Positions 28,599 to 37,221 of a stretch of 64,000 nucleotides of DNA are shown piece by piece. A program made the position numbers and the translations under genes. Below the pieces are notes generated by a model. It saw only the letters and a program-made list of their open reading frames with translations. It searched no databases and was not told the origin of the DNA. Numbering within the stretch: the stretch's first letter is position 1; every line of letters begins with the position of its first letter. This DNA is from Deltaproteobacteria bacterium (GTDB taxonomy: Bacteria > Myxococcota_A > UBA796 > UBA2385), in the NCBI GenBank assembly GCA_016792625.1, contig JAEUKK010000123.1:31397-95396 (forward strand), given 5' to 3'.

Positions 28599-28753
28599 GG
28601 GGTCTCCGCTGAACGCCCGGGCCAGGGGCCGCCCGGGGCAAGAGCCGGGGCTAACCCGGGCGGCGCGGCTGTCTGGCGGGGCCGCAGGCTCGCGTGTAAA
28701 GCCGACGCTGTGTGCGAAGGTGACGCGCTGCACGTTATCTTCGCGTGGAGGGC

Positions 28754-31213
28754 CTACTGACAGGCCTCGCAGGCCTCAGGGTTCTCGAGGCTGCACGAGA
28801 CCGCCTGGGCCTCGGTGACCGCCTTGGCGGCGGGCGCAGCTGCCCCGGCGGCGGGCTGGCCCCCGGCGGTGGCCCGGGCGATGCGCGTCGCCGGCCGAGA
28901 GCGCAGGTAGTAGCTGGTCTTCAGCCCCTTCTTCCACACGTAGGCGTACATCGAGCTGAGCTTGCCGATGGTCGGCTCAGCCAAGAAGAGGTTGAGGCTC
29001 TGGGCTTGGTCGATGTAGGGGCTGCGGGCGGCGGCCATGTCGATGAGCGCGCGCTGGGGGAGCTCCCACGCGGTTTGGTAGAGGGCCCGCAGCTCGGCGG
29101 GCAGGCCGGGCAGGCGCTGCACGCTGCCCTCTTCGGCCTTGATGAGCTCGCGGGTGTGGTCGCCCCACAGGCCCAGGCGCTTGAGATCGGCCACGAGGTA
29201 GCGGTTGACCTGCAAGAACTCGCCCGAGAGGGTCTCGCGCTTGAACAGGTTGCTGACCTGGGGCTCGATGCACTCGTAGCAGCCGGCGATGCTGGCGATC
29301 GTCGCGGTGGGGGCGATCGCGATGAGCAGCGAGTTGCGCAGGCCGTGGGCCTTGACCCGGGCCTTGAGCGCGGCCCAGCGGTCGGTGCTGGGCGCGGGCG
29401 CGAAGAGCTCACCCTGGCGGGCGGGGCTGCGCGGGCTCGGGCGCACGTGCCAGAGGTCAAACTGCAGGTGGCCGGCGGCGGCCCGGGTCAGCGGCCAGGT
29501 CTCGTGGGGGCCGCTGGCCTCGGCGAGGTCGCAGGAGGCGCTGAGCGCGGCGTAGTAGATCTCTTCTTGGATGCGGGTCGACAGCTCTTGGGCGGCAGCG
29601 CTGTCAAAGGGCAGGCGCAGCTGGAAAAGGACGTCTTGCAGGCCCATCACGCCGAGCCCGACCGGGCGCCAGCGGCGGTTCGAGGCCGCGGCCTCTTCGG
29701 TCGGGTAGTAGTTGATGTCAATGACGCGGTCGAGGTACTTCACAGCGACCTGGGCCCGTGCGGCGAGGCGCGCGAAGTCAAAGGCGCCGTCTTCGGTGAC
29801 GAAGCGGGCGAGGTTGAGCGAGCCGAGGTTGCAGACCGCGGTCTCGCCCTGGTCGGTGACCTCGATGATCTCGGTGCAGAGGTTGCTGCTGTGCACGACC
29901 TGGCCCGAGAGCCCGGTCTGGTTGCACTTCTTGTTGCTGGCGTCTTTGAACGTCATCCAGCCGTTGCCGGTCTGGGCCAAGGTGCGCATCATGCGGCCGT
30001 AGAGGTCGCGGGCCTTGACTTGGCGCACGAAAGCGCCCTGCCGCTCGAGCTCTTCGTAGTGGGCCTCGAACGCGTCGCCGAACAGATCGGTGAGCTCGGG
30101 CGCCGACTTGGGGTCGAAGAGCGACCAGGCGCCGTCTTCTTGCACCCGCTTCATGAACAGGTCGGGCACCCAGTTGGCGAGGTTGAGGTTGTGGGTGCGG
30201 CGGGCCTCGTCGCCGGTGTTGTCGCGCAGCTCGAGGAACTCCTCGATGTCGGCGTGCCAGGTCTCGAGGTAGACGCAGCAGGCGCCCTTGCGGCGGCCGC
30301 CTTGGTTGACCGCGGCCACGCTGGCGTCGAGGGTCTTGAGCCAGGGCACGATGCCGTTGGACTGGCCGTTGGTGCCGCGGATGAGCGAGCCGCGTGAGCG
30401 GATGCGGTGCCAGGCCACGCCGATGCCGCCGGCGAATTTGGACAGGCGGGCGATGTCGGTGTAGCGCTTGTAGATGCCCTCGAGCTCATCTTCGGGAGAA
30501 TCAAGCAGGTAGCAGGAGGACATCTGGCTGTGCTGGGTGCCGCTGTTGAACAGCGTCGGGCTGCTCGGCAGGTACTCGAGCGAGGAGATCAGCCGGTAGA
30601 ACTCGACCGCTTCGTCGGGTGTGCGGGCGAGGCCGCAGGCGACGCGCAGGAAGAAGTGCTGGGGGCTCTCGATGACCTTGCGGTGGATCGGGTGCCGCAG
30701 CAGGTAGCGGTCGTAGACGGTCTTGAGGCCGAAGTAGCGGAAGAGCCCGGAGCGGGCGTCGTCGATCGCCGCGTCGAGGGTCGGGCCGTGGGCCTCGACC
30801 AGGGCGAGCACGGCGTCAGACGCGAGGCCCTGGGCGTGGGACAGGCGGATGCAGGAGCTGAAGCTGCTCACGCCTTGGGCGGCGACCTCGTCGAGGATGA
30901 GCTCGTGCAGGGCGCGGGCGGCGACCAGGGAGTAGCCCTCGTCTTCGACGATGAGCGCGGCGGGCACCTGGACCAGCAGCTTGCCCAGCTCTTTGGCGTC
31001 GATGCCGTCGTAGAGACCGCCCAGCACCCGGCCGCAGAGCAGGCTGACGTCGACGTCGGGCACATCGCCTGCGTGCCCGGAGATGCGCGCCCGCAGGGTG
31101 TCTTCGTCGACTGGGCGGAGCTTGCCGTCGGCGCCGCGCACGCGCAGGGGAGCGGGGGCGGCCGAGAGGGAGGAGTCGGCGGTGAGGCTGTGGTTCTCGT
31201 GCTCGACGTTCAT
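28754..31213 (-). CDS. nrdA: Class Ia ribonucleotide reductase, alpha subunit
   Basis: 819 residues from the ATG at 31213. An N-terminal ATP-cone-like stretch is present (LRVRGADGKLRPVDEDTLRA). The catalytic barrel has SSCYLLDSPEDELEGIYKR, CCVYLETWHADIEEFLELR with NLNLANWVPDLFMK, and CNLGSLNLARFV; the C-terminal shuttle pair is CEACQ. It converts ribonucleoside diphosphates to deoxy forms together with NrdB. The gene order nrdA-nrdB is standard. A NrdR-box-like inverted repeat lies 368 bases upstream. Confidence 0.96.
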   Translation of the reverse strand: MNVEHENHSLTADSSLSAAPAPLRVRGADGKLRPVDEDTLRARISGHAGDVPDVDVSLLCGRVLGGLYDGIDAKELGKLLVQVPAALIVEDEGYSLVAARALHELILDEVAAQGVSSFSSCIRLSHAQGLASDAVLALVEAHGPTLDAAIDDARSGLFRYFGLKTVYDRYLLRHPIHRKVIESPQHFFLRVACGLARTPDEAVEFYRLISSLEYLPSSPTLFNSGTQHSQMSSCYLLDSPEDELEGIYKRYTDIARLSKFAGGIGVAWHRIRSRGSLIRGTNGQSNGIVPWLKTLDASVAAVNQGGRRKGACCVYLETWHADIEEFLELRDNTGDEARRTHNLNLANWVPDLFMKRVQEDGAWSLFDPKSAPELTDLFGDAFEAHYEELERQGAFVRQVKARDLYGRMMRTLAQTGNGWMTFKDASNKKCNQTGLSGQVVHSSNLCTEIIEVTDQGETAVCNLGSLNLARFVTEDGAFDFARLAARAQVAVKYLDRVIDINYYPTEEAAASNRRWRPVGLGVMGLQDVLFQLRLPFDSAAAQELSTRIQEEIYYAALSASCDLAEASGPHETWPLTRAAAGHLQFDLWHVRPSPRSPARQGELFAPAPSTDRWAALKARVKAHGLRNSLLIAIAPTATIASIAGCYECIEPQVSNLFKRETLSGEFLQVNRYLVADLKRLGLWGDHTRELIKAEEGSVQRLPGLPAELRALYQTAWELPQRALIDMAAARSPYIDQAQSLNLFLAEPTIGKLSSMYAYVWKKGLKTSYYLRSRPATRIARATAGGQPAAGAAAPAAKAVTEAQAVSCSLENPEACEACQ

Positions 31214-31829
31214 GCGGAGGGCTCGGCGGGCAGGGTGTGGGCGGGGAAGGGGCGGGGAGGCGGCTGCGGCGGCGGGGCGGGGCGCTGCGGACCGGTGCTG
31301 GCCGGAGAGAGGGGGTACAGCCGTGGGGGCCCTGCGCCCCCGTTCATGAGGGGGACCACCTGAGGGGGTGTTCAGGGTTCGGCCGCCGCGCGGGCGCAAA
31401 AGGGGGGCAAAAACACCGGCGTGGGAGCGGCGCGCGCAGCGAGCGCGGGGCGGATCGGGGGGACCGGGCAGCGCGGGGCCGCGTCGCTCGTGATCCGCTC
31501 AGCGGTGGGGCACCTCAGCGGAGGGACGGAGCCTTTTAGCGCAGCGCACCCGGTGTGGGCAAGGGGAGGGCCCACGGATCGTCGCACATGTAGTGTGGGG
31601 GCTGGACATGTCAACACTACATACAGGGGCTGCCGGTCAGCGGGCACCTGCGGGCGGGCCACCGCAAGCGGGCGCGCTGTTCTCGGCGATCCCCGCCGCG
31701 GAGATGGTGGAAGTAGGTCAGAAGATGACCGCATTTGAGGCGCTGATCCTGTCCCCTCCCGCGGCCCTGTTGGGGCTGCCCGCGATAGGCCAGGGTCGCG
31801 CGGCGGCGTCCGCCCGCCTGGAGCTGCCC
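31214..31829. other. 616-base divergent intergenic region upstream of nrdA
   Basis: It separates nrdA (minus) from a lipoprotein gene (plus). No gene is convincing; the plus frame that opens at 31593 has an upstream part unlike protein. It contains the NrdR-like repeat pair at 31581-31629 and a comparatively AT-richer patch around it. The stretch from the repeat to nrdA may hold a long leader. Confidence 0.6.
31581..31629. promoter_or_regulatory. NrdR-box-like pair (perfect 9-base inverted repeat)
   Basis: ATGTAGTGT (31588-31596) and ACACTACAT (31614-31622) are perfect reverse complements, 17 bases apart. NrdR sites are pairs of 16-base boxes of the type ACACWATA-TATWGTGT, usually about 15-16 bases apart. 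Here TGTAGTGT and ACACTACA each match one half-site at seven of eight positions, and the outer halves are poor. The location upstream of nrdAB supports NrdR control of dNTP synthesis. Confidence 0.5.
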
Positions 31830-33029
31830 ATGTGCCCGACCGCCCGCCGCCTGCTCTCTGCGCTGCTGCCGCTGGTGGCCCTGGGCTGCGAAGACGCCCG
31901 CAAGCTGCTCGATGACGGCGCGCCGCCCGGCCTCGACGCGCTCGACTGCGCGGCGGCCCGCCCGCTCGGCGGCCGCGGCCCCGCCGCCCAGCTCGCCGCG
32001 GGCATGGGCCTGCCGGACCGGCTGCTGGTCGGCCTCGGCAACGACGCCGTGGGGCGCCGGGGCAACGCCTTGGCCTATACGCTGGGCCCCCGCTTTGACC
32101 TGCACTACCTCTACCTGGTGGGTCTGCCCGGCCGCAGCGGCTGGGACGAGTGGAACCCCGGGGGTCGCTTCGTCGACATCCAGGCCAAGGCCGCCCGCAG
32201 CCAGTGCCAAGTGCCGATGTTCACGCTGTATGCGATGGCGGTCGACGGCGAGGCGAACATGGCCGCCCTCACCGACCGGGCCTACATGCGCGCTTGGTGG
32301 CAGGGCTACACCTTGGCGCTGGATCGCCTCGGCCGCAGCCCCGAGCCCTCGATTTTGCACGTCGAGCCCGACTTTTGGGGTTTTGTGCAGCAGCGGAACC
32401 CGGGGCGCGCGCCTGACGAGATTCGTGTGCTGGTCGCTGATGTGGCGGAAGATTGCGGCGATGTGCCCGACACGCTGGCCGGCATGGGCGCCTGCCTCGT
32501 GCGGCAGGCCCGGGCGCGCAGCCCGGGCACCCGCCTCGGCCTGCACGCCTCGACCTGGGCCGGTGAGACCGCCGAGGTGGTGGCCTTCCTCAACGGGGTG
32601 GGGGTGCGCGAGACCGATCTGTTGGTGGTCGAGACCCTCGACCGCGACGCCGGCTGTTTTGAGGCCCGGGCCCCCGACTGCGACCGCGCCGACGGTCCCT
32701 GGTACTGGGACGCCGACGAGCGCAGCGCGCCCCACCTCGGCGAGCACCTCGAGAAGATCAGCGCCTTGCACGAGGGCACCGGCCTGCCGATCCTCTGGTG
32801 GCAGACCCCGCTGGGCGTGCCCGCCGACGCGCCGGGCGGCCGCCCGGGCGCCTACCGCGACAACCGCGTGCCCATCTTCTTCGCCAACACCGCGCGGCTG
32901 GTCGAGGCGGGCGGCGTGGGCGTGCTCTTCGGCGCCGGCTGGGAGCAGCAGACCACCGTCGAGACCGACGGCGGGCAGCTCAAAGCCGCGGTCGAGGCCT
33001 ACCTCGCCGCGCCCACGCCCCTGCCCTAA
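31830..33029 (+). CDS. Lipoprotein with a TIM-barrel-like domain
   Basis: 399 residues from the ATG at 31830 (MCPTARRLLSALLPLVALGC, lipobox Cys about residue 20). The body has barrel-like alternation with acidic residues at strand ends: SILHVEPDFWGFVQQ, TRLGLHASTWAG, TDLLVVETLDRD, LPILWWQTPLGVP and VGVLFGAGWEQQT. This layout recalls glycoside-hydrolase-type barrels, with candidate acids Glu in HVEPDF and Glu in VETLDRD, but no family can be named. It is probably anchored to the outer membrane. The following gene is convergent across a hairpin-rich spacer. Confidence 0.65.
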   Translation: MCPTARRLLSALLPLVALGCEDARKLLDDGAPPGLDALDCAAARPLGGRGPAAQLAAGMGLPDRLLVGLGNDAVGRRGNALAYTLGPRFDLHYLYLVGLPGRSGWDEWNPGGRFVDIQAKAARSQCQVPMFTLYAMAVDGEANMAALTDRAYMRAWWQGYTLALDRLGRSPEPSILHVEPDFWGFVQQRNPGRAPDEIRVLVADVAEDCGDVPDTLAGMGACLVRQARARSPGTRLGLHASTWAGETAEVVAFLNGVGVRETDLLVVETLDRDAGCFEARAPDCDRADGPWYWDADERSAPHLGEHLEKISALHEGTGLPILWWQTPLGVPADAPGGRPGAYRDNRVPIFFANTARLVEAGGVGVLFGAGWEQQTTVETDGGQLKAAVEAYLAAPTPLP

Positions 33030-33050
33030 GCGCGCCCGGCCGACCGGCGC

Positions 33051-33137
33051 GCGCCGCGCAGCGGCGGTCGCGCAGCGACCGAGCCGGGCGGTCGGCGATC
33101 CCGGCCCCGCGGGCCGGAGCGCCGACCGGGGCCCCGG
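33051..33137. repeat. Cluster of three GC hairpins in a convergent spacer (dispersed repeat member, probable bidirectional terminator)
   Basis: Hairpin 1 is CGGTCGC-GCA-GCGACCG (33065-33081), hairpin 2 is CCGGCCC-CGC-GGGCCGG (33101-33117), and a 12-base palindrome CCGGGGCCCCGG lies at 33126-33137. Bases 33051-33071 are identical to 48724-48744, and 33114-33129 to 22857-22872. No T-run follows. Position between convergent genes suggests transcript-end protection. Confidence 0.7.
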
Positions 33138-33194
33138 CGACGCGCAGAGGGGGGCCTTGGGCGCCCAGACAGCGACCGCGCGACGTATGCGCGC

Positions 33195-34508
33195 TCAGCC
33201 CTCGATGGGGCGGCGGGCGACCTTTCCAAAATAGGCCGCGGCGAACACAAAACATGCGCCGCAGACCACCGCCGTCGCGTACGAGGCGTTGAGGAAGAAG
33301 TCGAGCCAGCTCAGCTCTTTGAAGCCGAAGTTCTTGAAGAAGAGCAGGCCGACGCTGCCCAGGTAGCCGAAGGCGTCGGTCACGTAGATGAGGAAGCCGG
33401 CCGTGCCCACCGCGCCGGTCGCTGCGAAGAGGCGGTCGAACAACATCGAGCCAAAGGGCACATAGGCGATGTAGAGGCCGAGGCCGACCAAGATCATCCA
33501 GGTCACCGGGCCGATGAGCCCGCTCGTCCACAACAGCGTGCTGATGCCGATCAAGGCGCAGCCGCCGGCCATGATCAGGTGGATGGCGACCAGGGCCTTG
33601 CGGTTGTCTTTGATCAGCGCCATCAGGGCCAAGACGACGAGAACACCCGCGGCCACGGGCACCTCGGCGGTGGCGAAGACCGCGGTGTCGCCGGCGAGGC
33701 CGACCGCGTCGTAGATCTCGCGCGAGAAGTTGTCGCGGAAGTCACGGTAGCTGGTGAGCAGGATGTGCAGCCCGGTCAGCGTGAGGATGCCCGGGGCAAA
33801 ACGCCGCACAAAAGCCCAGCGCGCCGCGCCGTCCATCGGTGCGCGGTGGCTGCGTTGGGCCTCGTCTTCGGCGGTGGGCGGCGGGAGCTGGGCCAACATC
33901 CACACAAAACCGACCATGGGCAACGCGAAGAGGGCCCCGGCGGCCGCGGGCATCCAGACCTCGGGCACGCCGACCGCGAGCAGCTTGGCCCCCACCGACT
34001 TCACCGCGCCGCTCGCCAGGATGTAGCTGGCGCTCAGGCCGGCCCCGAGCACCTCGGTGAGCTTGCGGCCCTCGAGCCAACCGAAGACCAAGCCCCAGAC
34101 CATGCCCAGGGGCAGGCCATTGATAAACATGCAGATCGCGTTGTAGGGCGCGGGCAACAGGGCGAAGAGCAGCAGGGCGCCCCAGGCCACCCCCATCACC
34201 GCGGCGATGCCCAGCGCGCGGCGCCGGGCGGGGATCTCAGAGATGACCTTGATGCCCACGAATTTCGACAGGCAGTAGCCGCAGACCTGGCTGATGACGT
34301 AGAGGCTCTTGAGATCGAGCCCAAGCAGGCCGGTGCCGTCGGCGAAGCTGGCCGCGGCGAAGGGCTTACGGAAGGCGTACATGCAAAAGTACGTCGAGAA
34401 TGCCGCCAGGATGGCCCATGCAGCAAAGACCGCCGGGTGGGCGGTGGAGAGCCACCGGCTCACGCCCCCCGCTGGGGTGGGTTGGGCCGCGCCGCCGTCG
34501 TGGGACAA
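33195..34508 (-). CDS. DUF5690 family transporter-like membrane protein (TTG start)
   Basis: 437 residues. The DUF5690 signature is clear near the start: STYFCMYAFRKPFAAASF, VISQVCGYCLSKFVGIKVIS, INGLPLGMVWGLVFGWLEGR and ILASGAVKSVGAKLL. About twelve membrane helices follow an MFS-like layout. The start is a TTG at 34508 with a strong GGAGG Shine-Dalgarno five bases upstream; a GTG further in is the alternative, and longer frames collide with the L,D-transpeptidase gene. The substrate is unknown; some family members sit near sugar-phosphate or phosphonate genes, but not here. Confidence 0.88.
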   Translation of the reverse strand: MSHDGGAAQPTPAGGVSRWLSTAHPAVFAAWAILAAFSTYFCMYAFRKPFAAASFADGTGLLGLDLKSLYVISQVCGYCLSKFVGIKVISEIPARRRALGIAAVMGVAWGALLLFALLPAPYNAICMFINGLPLGMVWGLVFGWLEGRKLTEVLGAGLSASYILASGAVKSVGAKLLAVGVPEVWMPAAAGALFALPMVGFVWMLAQLPPPTAEDEAQRSHRAPMDGAARWAFVRRFAPGILTLTGLHILLTSYRDFRDNFSREIYDAVGLAGDTAVFATAEVPVAAGVLVVLALMALIKDNRKALVAIHLIMAGGCALIGISTLLWTSGLIGPVTWMILVGLGLYIAYVPFGSMLFDRLFAATGAVGTAGFLIYVTDAFGYLGSVGLLFFKNFGFKELSWLDFFLNASYATAVVCGACFVFAAAYFGKVARRPIEG

Positions 34509-34575
34509 AGGGACCTCCAAGGCGCGGGACCATCGCACGCGGCGCGCGGTCGGCGCAAGGGGGCCCGCTGCCGGC

Positions 34576-36042
34576 TCAGTCGAGCTTGGCGCGCAGGTCG
34601 GGGACCTTGGGGTTGTCGGCCCGGACCCGCAAGATCGTGCCCGGGTCGCTGGGGGTGGCGTAGGTGGTGTGCCAGCCCGGCCCCATGGTCGGCCCGATGC
34701 GATCAAAGAGGTAGCGGGCGTCTTGTACGCTGAGGTTGATGCAGCCGTGGCTGGCCTCAAGGCCGAAGCCCCAGTGCCAAAAGACGCCGTGCAGCGCGTA
34801 GCGGCTGCGGAAGTGCATGACCCAAGGCACACGCTCGACGTTGTACATCTCGGCTTCTTCCGCGTCGTCGCGGCTCTTCATGTCGCCGTGGATGGACTTG
34901 TCGTAGACCCGGTACACGCCGTGGGGGGTCGCCCACTCGACACCTTCGCCGGTCGAGACCAGCGTGGCGAAGACGAGGCGGTCGCCGCGCATCAGGCCGA
35001 GCATCTGCTGGCTGGTGTCTACATCGACCCACAGGTCATCGTCGCCGACCACGGTCGGGCGGCGCAGGGGCTTCCAGACCCGGACACCCTTGGTGTTGGC
35101 GATGACGTAGCCGTCTTGGCCCGGGCCGATGCCGTCGGGCACCCGCCACCACTTGCCGTCGGGGGTCGCGGGCTCTTCGGCCACCGAGAGCGCCGTGTGG
35201 AAGGGCATCAGCGGCGTGACCACCGGGGCGGCCGCGTCGGGCGTCTCGCGCAGGCCGGCGCCGTCGTAGTTGACCACCCAGGCGGGGCGCAGGCCTTCGG
35301 CGATGGGCTCGACCTCGAAGTCGCGGCCTTTGAAGCGGTCGATCGGGTAGATGTAGACCTTGTCGGCCGGGCTCACCGTGCCGTCGGCCCGCCGCAGCAC
35401 GGTGCCGCGCTGGGTGTCGATGGCCTCGACGAAGTGGAATTTGGTGACCGCCTCGAGCTCGCCGGTCGGGGGCCCGCCCTTCTCGTAGGCGGCGAGGCTG
35501 GACCACGCCGGGGCGTTCCAGCGGCGCCAGCGCTTGCCGTAGACAAAGGGCACCAGCGCTTCGCTGTCGGCGATCGGCGAGCGCTCGTAGGTGCCGGTCT
35601 TGACGTACTCGCGGTACTCGTCGGGGGTCGGGTGGTCGAAAGAGACGAGCCGAGGCTGCATCACGGGCTCGACGTCAGAGACCGGCGCCGTGTCGAGGCA
35701 GGTGTAGCCGCCCTCGGCCAAGCGGCCCCACTCACCCTTGCAGCCGCCGCCGCTGCCCTTGACCCGCTCGACGACCAAAAAGGTCTCGCCGGTGGTCATC
35801 AGGCCGCGCATCGGGCCTTTGGCCGCGGGCCCCCGGTAGATCGGCTGGTAGCGCCGGGCGAGGTGGATCTGGCCGGGCGTGTGGTGCGCGCCCGGGCTGA
35901 TGCCCTCATGATCAGCGGTGGCGGGGGAGGCCTCGTCGCCCTCGGCAGCGGACGCGGCGCGGCCGATGAAGAGCAGCGCCGCGGCGAGTGCGGCGGCCGC
36001 GACGGAGGAGGTGGAGCGGCGGAGGGCGGTGATCATCTGCAT
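34576..36042 (-). CDS. L,D-transpeptidase (YkuD domain), exported
   Basis: 488 residues. The signal peptide runs to about residue 32 (AALLFIGRAASA-AEG). The N-terminal two-thirds is a periplasmic region with SH3-like parts (VVNYDGAGLRETPDAAAPVV). The catalytic YkuD domain near the C-terminus has YALHGVFWHWGFG, then ASHGCINLSVQDARYLFDRI, giving the His and Cys of HxxxxxxxSHGCxN. Known role: 3-3 cross-links in peptidoglycan or attachment of lipoproteins to it. It is followed by the DUF5690 gene 67 bases downstream. Confidence 0.92.
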   Translation of the reverse strand: MQMITALRRSTSSVAAAALAAALLFIGRAASAAEGDEASPATADHEGISPGAHHTPGQIHLARRYQPIYRGPAAKGPMRGLMTTGETFLVVERVKGSGGGCKGEWGRLAEGGYTCLDTAPVSDVEPVMQPRLVSFDHPTPDEYREYVKTGTYERSPIADSEALVPFVYGKRWRRWNAPAWSSLAAYEKGGPPTGELEAVTKFHFVEAIDTQRGTVLRRADGTVSPADKVYIYPIDRFKGRDFEVEPIAEGLRPAWVVNYDGAGLRETPDAAAPVVTPLMPFHTALSVAEEPATPDGKWWRVPDGIGPGQDGYVIANTKGVRVWKPLRRPTVVGDDDLWVDVDTSQQMLGLMRGDRLVFATLVSTGEGVEWATPHGVYRVYDKSIHGDMKSRDDAEEAEMYNVERVPWVMHFRSRYALHGVFWHWGFGLEASHGCINLSVQDARYLFDRIGPTMGPGWHTTYATPSDPGTILRVRADNPKVPDLRAKLD

Positions 36043-36414
36043 CGGAGGATCGGGGCGGCTCGGGGCGGGTCAGGGGTGCCGCGCGCGGAGGGCGGCGCCG
36101 GGGCGGGCGGAGCCGCCCGATGCCGTCGCGATGCGCGGGTCACGCGGCCTGCGCACCCTGGGTGGAGGTGCGCGCGGTCGCCCAGGCGGCGCTGGGCGAG
36201 GCGGTGCGGGACGTGGCGTGCGGAGGGTCGGGGGCCGGGCGGAGCACCCGGGTTGTAGCGCGGACCCGCGGGCTTTGCCGCTCCAATTTCAGCCCAGGGC
36301 GGCCGCTCTCGGCGGACAGCGCCCGGGCACGGCGGCGCGCTGCCCCGGCCCCGCCTGTTGCCCGCCGCCCAGCAGGCCCGGCTCAGCGTGGAACAGCCGG
36401 GCGCCCCGCCCTGG
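36043..36414. other. 372-base intergenic region
   Basis: No gene was found on either strand. It holds a hairpin CGGGCGG-AG-CCGCCCG at 36104-36119 about 60 bases upstream of the L,D-transpeptidase start, and an AT-richer patch (TTTGCCGCTCCAATTTCAG, near 36274-36292) that could contain its promoter, though no clear -10/-35 pair was seen. Confidence 0.5.
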
Positions 36415-37191
36415 TCAGGAGATCGTGTAGCCGCCGTCGACCGTGTAGTGCTGGCCGGTGATGAAGCTGGCCTCGTCGGAGCAGAGGAAGGCGGCGAGGC
36501 CGGCCACCTCTTCGGGCTGACCCACCCGGTGCAGGGCCGCCCGCTCGGTGTAGAGGCCGGCCAGGGTGGCGTCGCCGACGATGGCCTGGGAGAAGCGGGT
36601 CTCGATCAGGCCCGGGGTCAGCGCGTTGACGCGGATCTTCGCCGGGCCGAGCTCGGCGGCTTGGGTCTTGGTCAAGGAGATCAAGGCCGCCTTGGTCATC
36701 GCATAGGCGCCCTGCAGCGGCGCGGCCATGGTGCCGTAGATGCTCGACAGGTGGAGGATGGCGCCAGGCAGGTCATTCTGGACGCGCTGCCGGCTAAAGG
36801 CCCGGCTGAGCACAAAAGGGCCCTTGAGGTTGACCTCGAAGGTCTTGTCCCAGGCGCTGAGCTCGAGGCCGTCGAGCGGCCCAAAGTAGGGGTTGGCCGC
36901 GGCGTTGTTGACCAAGATCGAGGGCGGGCCGAAGCGGGCGCAGACCTCGTCGAAGAAGCCCACAAGGGCGTCAACTTGACCGAGGTTGACCGTCAGGCCC
37001 GACACGGCGCCGAAGGCCGAGAGGCGCGCGACGGCCGCGGCCACCCCCTCGGCCCGGCGCGAGGCGACGATGACCTCGGCGCCGTCCTCGAGCATGCGGC
37101 GGGCGATGGCCTCGCCGATGCCGCGGGTGCCGCCGGTGATGAGGGCGCGCTGGCCGGCGAGGCGGGCGGGGCGTGGGCTGGGCGTCGACAT
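36415..37191 (-). CDS. SDR family oxidoreductase
   Basis: 258 residues. It has the full classical SDR set: ALITGGTRGIGEAIARRM for NAD(P), an Arg-rich ASRRAEG after strand beta-2 suggesting NADP preference, LVNNAAANPYFG, a catalytic Ser in HLSSIYGTM, YAMTKAALISLTK (Tyr-x-x-x-Lys), TPGLIETRF, and a C-terminal GQHYTVDGGYTIS. The general pattern is that of FabG-like or peroxisomal-type enoyl/ketoacyl reductases. Its -10-like element ACGATAGG (minus strand, 37221-37228) contains the stop codon of the upstream membrane protein. Confidence 0.9.
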   Translation of the reverse strand: MSTPSPRPARLAGQRALITGGTRGIGEAIARRMLEDGAEVIVASRRAEGVAAAVARLSAFGAVSGLTVNLGQVDALVGFFDEVCARFGPPSILVNNAAANPYFGPLDGLELSAWDKTFEVNLKGPFVLSRAFSRQRVQNDLPGAILHLSSIYGTMAAPLQGAYAMTKAALISLTKTQAAELGPAKIRVNALTPGLIETRFSQAIVGDATLAGLYTERAALHRVGQPEEVAGLAAFLCSDEASFITGQHYTVDGGYTIS

Positions 37192-37221
37192 GGGAGCTGC
37201 TCCGTTTTGGGGGGCGGCTGC

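Noticed and set aside
36043..36461. Plus-strand open frames of 113 and 170 residues
   Set aside because: Composition is Gly/Arg-rich, they overlap the SDR end antisense, and there is no ribosome-binding site or domain.
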